The notes under the pieces: model-generated
Told to the model about the DNA's origin: nothing
Seen by the model: only the letters and a program-made list of their open reading frames with translations
Databases searched by the model: none
Translations under genes and position numbers: made by a program
Shown: piece after piece, positions 59,201 to 64,000 of the stretch
Layout of the letters: each line of letters starts with the position of its first letter
Position numbering within the stretch: position 1 is the first letter of the stretch
Assembly (NCBI RefSeq): GCF_000426485.1
Contig: NZ_AUFL01000008.1
Span: 1-64,000 of the forward strand
Source: Indolivaga capnocytophagoides DSM 22835
GTDB lineage: Bacteria > Bacteroidota > Bacteroidia > Bacteroidales > Dysgonomonadaceae
Direction of reading: 5' to 3'
DNA length: 64,000 nt

Positions 59201-60569
59201 ACTCAAGCTTGATCTTGAGGAAATTGATATAGTTGACTTTTCATATAATATATATACGGGATTTAGAGAGTTAGCCGAACGAAGAGCAATTAATTATTTA
59301 TTTACTAATGCTGTCGAATCATTATTTTTACTGGTTGATCGAAAAAAACTTGATAAAGTTATTTACAATCTGCTATCAAATGCTTTTAAATATACGCCCA
59401 AAGAAGGAACAATAGAAGTCTTGCTTACTGAAGAACAATCTGCTCAAAAATGTGTAATTGCAATTATAGATAGTGGAATAGGGGTTTCGAAAGATAAACA
59501 ACATTTATTGTTTAGTCGATTTAGTCAGATAAATTATTCTGATTCAGGAACAGGTATTGGTCTTTCTCTAGTAAAAGAGTTTGTAGAAGTACACAAGGGT
59601 AAGGTATATTTTGAGGATAATGTAGGTGGAGGCTCTATTTTTAAAATTGAATTATCTACAGATAAAAATATTTATACCGGAGAAAATCTTCTTACCGATA
59701 AAAAAGACTTAGATATAACTGAATCGCATACTGATGCCGAACATTTCATTTATCAATCGATATTAGAGCTAGAGCCGATAGATACAATAAATAGCAGTAT
59801 TATTGAAAACTATAGATTATTGATTATAGACGATAATGACGATATACGAAACTTTCTAATGGATGGTTTTCGTGACAGACTGAGAGTTGATAGTGCTGTG
59901 GATGGTAAAGACGGCTTACATAAAGCTATTGAAACAAATCCCGATATTATAATTTGTGATGTAATGATGCCCGAAATGGATGGATTTGAAGTGACCCGTC
60001 AACTCAAAGAAGAATTTCAAACATGCCATATCCCAATCATTCTGGTTACTGCACATTCTTCTATCGAACATCAACTCGAAGGAATAGATAGCGGTGCAGA
60101 TGCATATATTACAAAACCTTTTAGCCTGAAGTATGTACAAAAAAGAGTAATAAAATTGATAGAACAACGGGAGTTGCTGAAAAAGCGTTTCTCTAAAGAG
60201 TTTGTTATTGATGAAACTCTTATTAATACTACCGAAGAGGATAAAACTTTTTATGAAAAGATAGAAAAAATATTAGACAATAATTACCATAACAGTCTAT
60301 TCACTATTGAGAAGTTTGTTGAACTGTCTGGCTATGGTAGAACTACTTTCTTTAAAAAGGTAAAAGGTATTACTGGATTTGCCCCAAATGAATTAATCAA
60401 AATAAAACGTTTAACAGAAAGTGCCATATTGCTAAAGAATAGTGGATTCAATGTTTCAGAAATATCTTATAAAGTTGGTTTTGAAGATCCTTTTTACTTT
60501 AGTAAATGTTTTAAGATTCATTTTAATTGTACCCCTTCTCAATATAAAAAAGGAAGAGTAGACATATAA
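56265..60569 (+). CDS. Hybrid two-component system regulator of the polysaccharide utilisation locus
   Basis: 1434 residues joining sensor kinase and regulator. Order: signal sequence (1-22); periplasmic two-propeller region with repeats such as DKNGFIWSGTLDGLNRYD and DREGVIWIGTAGGGLNKY (about 30-770); Y_Y_Y domain (about 790-865); one membrane helix (IAYVLYSLMILLLFYIVFRL, about 873-892); HisKA with the phosphorylated His in SHEFRTPLTLIQG (about 921); HATPase (LLSNAFKYTP, GTGIGLSLVKEF); receiver domain with the Asp in IIICDVMMPEMDG (about 1230); and an AraC-type DNA-binding domain (1340-1432). It should bind an oligosaccharide in the periplasm and activate susC, which lies divergently 263 bases away. 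Confidence 0.95.
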   Translation: MKKKLQILLIVVFGFVDLPTLDADNINFSQISTKNGLSQNTVRAITIDKNGFIWSGTLDGLNRYDGYNIRSYQPENALSDHRIRDLYVSSNGNLWVKTYKNEFSCYNPVADTFTHIEDETGKLLTYTNFNESSKGKIWLWGPTDGAICIQEKQNKKFDKTVYSSPSEGCSFFKEDSSGNIWIGTRKGLKKITKQGAVQIYYNDKYSFTHAIEIDKKIFFSTLESTLIIYNMQQNSFEEIVTTFGDPLISLYRFSAKELLVLTETQRLWIYNIPENKFYLSDLNNDIDYTKGEIWFVRDKQNAVWFYNQSGVLWYCNGIDSKIRKMSLLTTDVAVLIKSMHHSFAIDNIFLDSKGIFWIATYGYGLYCYNPKSEKLTNYTNQSNQHSLPSNYLLSIAEDRFGNIWIGSEYAGLIRVVKNPDYVHIMRPEINNIVGKTNNVRSICEDSNGNIWIGLKNGSLYVYNSMITEGRCIAENLNPYALVEDGQRRMWVGSKGGGIYLFDINTFKKINYFTHKDNDPTSLHDKEIFHLIKDNKERIWVASFKGGISVIIENEKGKNFIFRNFLSDKGNQSMFRYLLQDREGMIWAGSSDGLIKFDPDKLIQNPDAYTSYKMNPNQLNSLSSNDIKTIFQDREGVIWIGTAGGGLNKYVKATKKNPEHFQSFVINKGMPENYVVGMLEYNGYLWLSSEGGLSRFNKTDYSVVTFQFAQNIYGNIFNEGAAFKRKNGTMLWGSLDGLMMFDPQKFKPDTLTPKALITGLQIDKIDWRNIDSLSKNKSITYTDNIKLSNKQNVFTIEFATLDLRNPEKNCYTYILENYDRAWSTPSHSNIATYKNLPPGKYIFKVKGTNSFGIWNEEYTSLEITITPPIWKSSIAYVLYSLMILLLFYIVFRLIIKFNRLNNAIEIEKQLTNHKLRFFTNISHEFRTPLTLIQGAVENMSELHSLPEAAYKQLAVLNRNSLNLRRLIDQLLEFRKLQNDVLKLDLEEIDIVDFSYNIYTGFRELAERRAINYLFTNAVESLFLLVDRKKLDKVIYNLLSNAFKYTPKEGTIEVLLTEEQSAQKCVIAIIDSGIGVSKDKQHLLFSRFSQINYSDSGTGIGLSLVKEFVEVHKGKVYFEDNVGGGSIFKIELSTDKNIYTGENLLTDKKDLDITESHTDAEHFIYQSILELEPIDTINSSIIENYRLLIIDDNDDIRNFLMDGFRDRLRVDSAVDGKDGLHKAIETNPDIIICDVMMPEMDGFEVTRQLKEEFQTCHIPIILVTAHSSIEHQLEGIDSGADAYITKPFSLKYVQKRVIKLIEQRELLKKRFSKEFVIDETLINTTEEDKTFYEKIEKILDNNYHNSLFTIEKFVELSGYGRTTFFKKVKGITGFAPNELIKIKRLTESAILLKNSGFNVSEISYKVGFEDPFYFSKCFKIHFNCTPSQYKKGRVDI

Positions 60570-61074
60570 AAATCTTTTTCTATCAAAGCCTTTATTTTCT
60601 GACGGCAATTATAAGAAGCTAAAATTATTAATCTTTGGTATATACAATGCTATGGTTACATTCCCTAAGGATTCTCCGGGTCATACTTAATTAATGCCTA
60701 AAGTCCTTTACTAATGTCTGAAAGGGGGAATTTTATGCTTATCTCGATGAGTTATATGAAGTTTTCAAAGAAAATAGTAAAGAGAAAAAATAAAGGAGTT
60801 AGTTGAAAAAACAGTAAAAGTATATTAAGATAGGTATGCCGGTCAGATTCTAATGATTGATCGTTTTTTTTTGAGAATCTTATCTTTTATTGTTTAATAT
60901 ATCTGAGTCTTTAATTCGTAACATAGCAATAATCTCTATTGAATTTGGTCGGTATACTAAAAAAGAATTATCTTTGTATTCAGATATTGTTTAGACAAAT
61001 TTTCACCATTTTTTGTTACTCAATATCTATATTTTGATATTAAAGCGTTATATATCAGATGGTAATAAACCCAT
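60570..61074. other. Intergenic region before ssrA with possible coding remnants
   Basis: A short plus-strand frame near 60737-60795 reads AYLDELYEVFKENSKEK before a stop and then seems to continue in another frame; it resembles a decayed gene end but I recognise no family. The right part carries the tmRNA promoter. Confidence 0.4.
60944..60976 (+). promoter_or_regulatory. ssrA promoter
   Basis: TTTG (60944-60947) and TATCTTTG (60969-60976) are 21 bases apart, an excellent match to the -33/-7 consensus. Transcription would start near 60983, giving a precursor with a leader of about 90 bases to be trimmed. Confidence 0.7.
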
Positions 61075-61468
61075 GGGGCTGACTGGTTTTGACAGCGAGA
61101 TGAAGTGGTTTGTAAGCATGCAGTGCATAGTCGGCTGGCACTATAATCTTAGACGTCAAATTTTTAACTGGCGAAGAAAATTACGCTCTTGCTGCTTAAT
61201 CGAATCATAGTAGATATAGCTTAATCCTTGCACAGGTGTGAGGACAAGACATCACCCGGAAGCTGTGGCTTCGAAGCATTCCGAATCGGTGGTGTAGGTA
61301 AATCGGAGATAGGATAGGGGAGGCTTCGGCTCTTGTCTTAAATTAAGAAGCTAAGGTTTGAGTTGGTGGCTTTGGTCTTGCTCATTCCCGACAATCAAAG
61401 CAAAGATAAGCATGTAGAAAGCAAATTAGTTCCTTGTTTGGACGAGGGTTCGACTCCCTCCAGCTCCA
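61075..61468 (+). ncRNA. ssrA: Transfer-messenger RNA (tmRNA)
   Basis: Rescues stalled ribosomes by tagging unfinished proteins. The 5' end GGGGCTGACTGGTTTTGACA and the 3' end GGTTCGACTCCCTCCAGCTC form the tRNA-like domain: GGGGCU pairs with AGCUCC, and GGTTCGACTCC gives the T arm. The discriminator A is at 61468; CCA is not fully encoded. The tag frame, GGC GAA GAA AAT TAC GCT CTT GCT GCT TAA (61171-61200), reads GEENYALAA, close to the GETNYALAA and GENNYALAA tags of related Bacteroidales. The 3' end lies next to an integrase remnant, as expected for a common integration site. Confidence 0.95.
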
Positions 61469-61474
61469 CAGAAT

Positions 61475-61498
61475 AAACCGCTATTTTAGCGGTTTTTC
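61475..61498 (+). terminator. ssrA terminator
   Basis: Stem AAACCGCTA/TAGCGGTTT (61475-61483 with 61487-61495) and T run, 6 bases after the mature 3' end. Confidence 0.8.
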
Positions 61499-61577
61499 TT
61501 ATTCTATACCAATTGTAAAGCACATTACAAAACATCTAAAAACAGACGAAAACAAGAAAAATCAAAAGTATTTCTAC

Positions 61578-61585
61578 TATATTTG
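61578..61585 (+). promoter_or_regulatory. -7 promoter box of the integrase remnant
   Basis: TATATTTG matches TAnnTTTG and lies 26 bases before the ATG at 61612. No good -33 box is present. Confidence 0.4.
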
Positions 61586-61611
61586 CGAAAAGTAGAAAAA
61601 TTGGTAGAAAA

Positions 61612-62145
61612 ATGGATAGCCTAAAATTACGCTTTGTTTTCAATAGGAAAAAGACCGCTAATAAGACTGATAAACAGGCTGCTTTGGAGGTTTATGTATA
61701 TGATAAATTAACCGGAAAGAAAGTATATATTTCTACCGGGATTGATTTGCTATTAAATCAGTTTGAACAAAAAAAGGGAGAAATAGGCATTATAAAGAAT
61801 CATCCTAATGCTGTAAGCAAAAACGGACAAGCAAAACGGATAATGCGAGAAATTGAGGCCTTTGCTCTATCAGACAAATGTCAAACAATAGAAGATGTTA
61901 AGAAGTGGAATAAAAAAGAGGAGACTAAAACACACTCCGTTATTTCATTTATTGAGGATGAATTAAAACGCCGTAACCCCTCGTTAACGGTTCTATCACA
62001 AAATAAATCACTAATAAAACGGATGATTGAATTTGGACGCTTTAAGACGTTCAAAGATTTTACTTATGAAAATGTAGTCGATTTTGACGCTTATTTAAAA
62101 AGTGAGGGTATTATTTGTAATCGTTCAGGCTTATTGGTATCGTAA
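61612..62145 (+). pseudogene. Truncated tyrosine recombinase (integrase)
   Basis: 177 residues retain only the N-terminal arm-type DNA-binding domain (LRFVFNRKKTANKTDKQAAL, VYISTGIDL) and the core-binding SAM-like domain (FIEDELKRRNPSLTVLSQNK, FKDFTYENVVDFDAYLKSEG). The catalytic domain with the R-HxxR-Y residues is missing; sequence identity to the family seems to stop near codon 165 (about 62105). Full Bacteroidetes integrases have about 400 residues. Its place 143 bases after ssrA suggests an element that once integrated into the tmRNA 3' end and was later deleted in part. Confidence 0.8.
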
Positions 62146-62408
62146 ATTATTACTCTTTTTTCGAAGGAAATATGTTCAAACTGTATTGAATGAGTTCCAT
62201 TGGGTACGGAAAATTGAAAATATCCGTAATTATCTGTCAAAGTATTTATGTTGGGTATTTTTATTCCAACTTTTACTTCGGATACGGGCAGTCCAAGATT
62301 GTCTGTAACAACTCCTTCGATACGCTGCTTTTGTCCATAGATGACTAAGGGTATTGATAAGAATGCTATAAGCAGTAAATATTTACATATGGTACATAAA
62401 GATGTCAT
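62091..62408 (-). pseudogene. Truncated carboxypeptidase-regulatory-like (TonB receptor N-terminal) protein
   Basis: 105 residues: signal peptide ending VIYGQ and a CarboxypepD_reg-like beta-sandwich (RIEGVVTDNLGLPVSEVKVG, TDNYGYFQFSVPNGTHSIQF). In full proteins this precedes a TonB receptor plug and barrel or another domain, absent here; the frame ends (IIPSLFK) inside the integrase remnant. A TAACTTTG box (minus strand, 62433-62440) could still drive it. It probably lost its remainder in the same deletion that cut the integrase. Confidence 0.65.
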
Positions 62409-62491
62409 TCAACGTCCTGTTCGTTTACATTGCAAAGTTACCCTTGCTTGATGGAATAGGACTGACACAAAACGGACTTTGAATGGGACTT

Positions 62492-63307
62492 TTATTCCTC
62501 TAAGAATTCGTTGAAGTGGATTTTATACTCTTCGGGGGTATATCCGGTTTGTTTTTTGAAGAAACGACTGAAGTAGGTGGGTTCGCTAAAACCTAATTTG
62601 TTTGCGATTTCTTTGAATGAAAGATTGTTGGTGGCAACCTCCCTTTTGATCTCTAAGATTAATCGTTCCTGTATCAGGGATTTTATAGTTTTGCCTGTTG
62701 TCTTTTTTGAAAACTCGTTTGCCGCTTTCTCCGAGAGGGAAAGTTGTTGAGCGTAAAAGCCGCATTCTTTATGGACGGTATAATTTTCCTCAATCATATT
62801 GAGCAAATCCGAAACCCTATTTTTTTCATTTTTAGCACAGTGACATTTTTCGAAGATAGGGCTAAAATGGATAAAGAGAGCTTTGAAATAAGCTTCTAAC
62901 AAAGCATAACGTCTCGACATATCATATTCGTCAATTATCATTTGAATAAGTGTCCGGCACATATTACACTTCTGTTGATTAATAATCGAATTTATAACAT
63001 AAGTAGACCTGGCTTGTATTTCAACAGGAGTTACAGCATAATAAAAACTCTTGGATAAGGATATTACCCATCCTTTTTTATTGGTCCGGTCGATACGATG
63101 CAAATGTCCAGCGGCAACCAAATAGAAACAATTTGCGGAAATAGGAAATTCTCCGAAGTCGATTAGAATTGTATCTTCTCCTTGTACCTCTGTAAACCAG
63201 ATAATTTCAAAATAATCATGTTGATGAATGCTCTGGCGATCATATTCTCGACATTCTTCAATTGGAGTTATCCCTATAAAATCATCATGTATAATCTTTT
63301 TATTCAC
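62492..63307 (-). CDS. AraC family transcriptional regulator
   Basis: 271 residues: N-terminal cupin-like sensor (RQSIHQHDYFEIIWFTEVQG) and C-terminal double helix-turn-helix ending SEPTYFSRFFKKQTGYTPEEYK. It is full length. It lies just upstream of the truncated regulatory-domain protein on the same strand (83-base gap), so it may have controlled the lost receptor gene; its present target is unclear. Confidence 0.85.
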   Translation of the reverse strand: MNKKIIHDDFIGITPIEECREYDRQSIHQHDYFEIIWFTEVQGEDTILIDFGEFPISANCFYLVAAGHLHRIDRTNKKGWVISLSKSFYYAVTPVEIQARSTYVINSIINQQKCNMCRTLIQMIIDEYDMSRRYALLEAYFKALFIHFSPIFEKCHCAKNEKNRVSDLLNMIEENYTVHKECGFYAQQLSLSEKAANEFSKKTTGKTIKSLIQERLILEIKREVATNNLSFKEIANKLGFSEPTYFSRFFKKQTGYTPEEYKIHFNEFLEE

Positions 63308-63540
63308 GTATTTGAGAATTGAATAACGGTACTTGAAAAGAGTCAGATACTTTTGTAATACACGTTAACTTTTGTGAACAAAGGTCACAAAAAAGTAATT
63401 TCTCAACAATCCCTTTTTATAGGTATTTTGACAAAAAAACAAACTATATAGGTACTAATCGATCTGTAGTTAGATACTCATAAGATACGGTTTTAAGAAA
63501 GTCATAACGTTTCCATATAGCTGTCTTTACCTTCATTCAC
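63308..63540. other. Intergenic region before the transposase remnant
   Basis: AT-rich, with a GGTCACAAAA element near 63380. Further decayed transposase sequence (AVFTFIHSNG frame) may begin near 63515. Confidence 0.4.
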
Positions 63541-64000
63541 AGTAATGGTCGCTATGCTTGGCTCTTTTGTCACCAAAACACATAGGCTTTTATGGAGTCG
63601 CATCGTAACTCCTTCCGTGAAGTCACAGGTGTTCTCTCCATGACGGTTTACGATATGCGGTAGCCATCAAAGAGTTTGTAGGAGCCGAGAAAAGGCCTAC
63701 AGAGGCCCTACTTCGTCTGAGCAACTTCTACCAATGTCATTATCGCTTTTGTAATGCTCGTGCAGGTTGGGAAAAAGCGAAATATGTTCGCCGCAAAGCT
63801 TTTAGCGTCCTTCTGCACTTCGACAGTTTAGAGGAAGTTCAAAACCAACTCCCTACTACTTGCAAGCATATCAATACCGAAGAAGGCAGCTTGTCTACCG
63901 TAGGTAAGCAGACTAAATTGGAAGCGGAGTTAGCTGCTCTTAGAGCATGTCATAATGAGATGGGATGCTTTGAGTTAGATACTTACAAGGTAGATAAATG
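63541..64000 (+). pseudogene. IS21-family transposase (IstA-like) remnant
   Basis: Two frames must be joined: SNGRYAWLFCHQNT, a TAG at 63583, then AFMESHRNSFREVTGVLSMT up to about 63660, and, after a frameshift, AIKEFVGAEKRPTEALLRLS (from 63663) to the window end. The pattern resembles IstA of Bacteroidetes IS21 elements, where VYDNMRVAIK and GWEKGHVE.S.EYVRRKAF are expected from memory. Here YDMR lacks a codon and WEKAKYVRRKAF lacks about eight residues, including the region of the last catalytic Glu. It is therefore inactive. The sequence continues beyond the window. The family call is from motif memory; another DDE transposase is possible. Confidence 0.6.

Overview
The window looks like chromosomal DNA of a Bacteroidales bacterium, most likely a Dysgonomonas-like member (the family-level guess is inference). 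Evidence: a SusC/SusD pair with a hybrid two-component regulator, the Bacteroidetes ATP synthase gene order, AT-rich promoters of the -33 TTTG / -7 TAnnTTTG type, almost no Shine-Dalgarno sequences, and a tmRNA whose tag reads GEENYALAA.

Layout. 1-3200: a (GA)n tract, then three tandem paralogous secreted surface proteins. 3.7-8.6 kb: aroC, glyA, a membrane-anchored endonuclease I and gapA. 8.8-16.0 kb (minus): the complete F1Fo ATP synthase operon atpD-C-(atpI-like)-B-E-F-H-A-G. 17-34.6 kb: housekeeping genes (carboxynorspermidine/saccharopine dehydrogenase, aldA, yicC-gmk-nadD, an M24 peptidase-folP-dacA run, a lytic transglycosylase, uvrA, malic enzyme-phosphotransacetylase fusion, two lipoproteins, dGTPase). 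34.7-41.3 kb (minus): flavodiiron protein, lgt with an internal duplication, then a hexuronate set (uxuA, an SDR-type mannonate oxidoreductase, a LacI regulator). 41.5-45.8 kb: an accessory four-gene operon (ParB-like IbrB, PAPS-reductase-like IbrA, a GNAT-like protein, a degenerate SNF2 helicase). 46.1-48.9 kb: an AraC regulator and two outer-membrane proteins sharing an upstream direct repeat. 49.3-60.6 kb: a polysaccharide utilisation locus (GH88/105-type hydrolase, SusD, SusC, hybrid two-component system). 61.1-64 kb: ssrA (tmRNA), then a decayed island with a truncated tyrosine integrase, a truncated carboxypeptidase-regulatory-like protein, an AraC regulator and an IS21-like transposase remnant.

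How the parts may work together. The hydrolase of the utilisation locus should release hexuronate-containing products, and uxuA plus the oxidoreductase would send them to 2-keto-3-deoxygluconate. AldA would oxidise lactaldehyde from deoxyhexoses that often accompany uronates. These links rest on family function and proximity.

The most unusual signals are: (1) a short palindrome, consensus GGTCTGAGACC, placed 14-66 bases before many start codons just after promoter-like sequence, and also facing into the 3' ends of four minus-strand genes; (2) the ibrB-ibrA-GNAT-pseudoSNF2 operon; (3) a GTTC-N17-GTTC operator shared by three adjacent genes; (4) a 70-residue repeat inside Lgt; (5) a possible structured RNA after uvrA. 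All calls were made by reading the sequence, with no database search.
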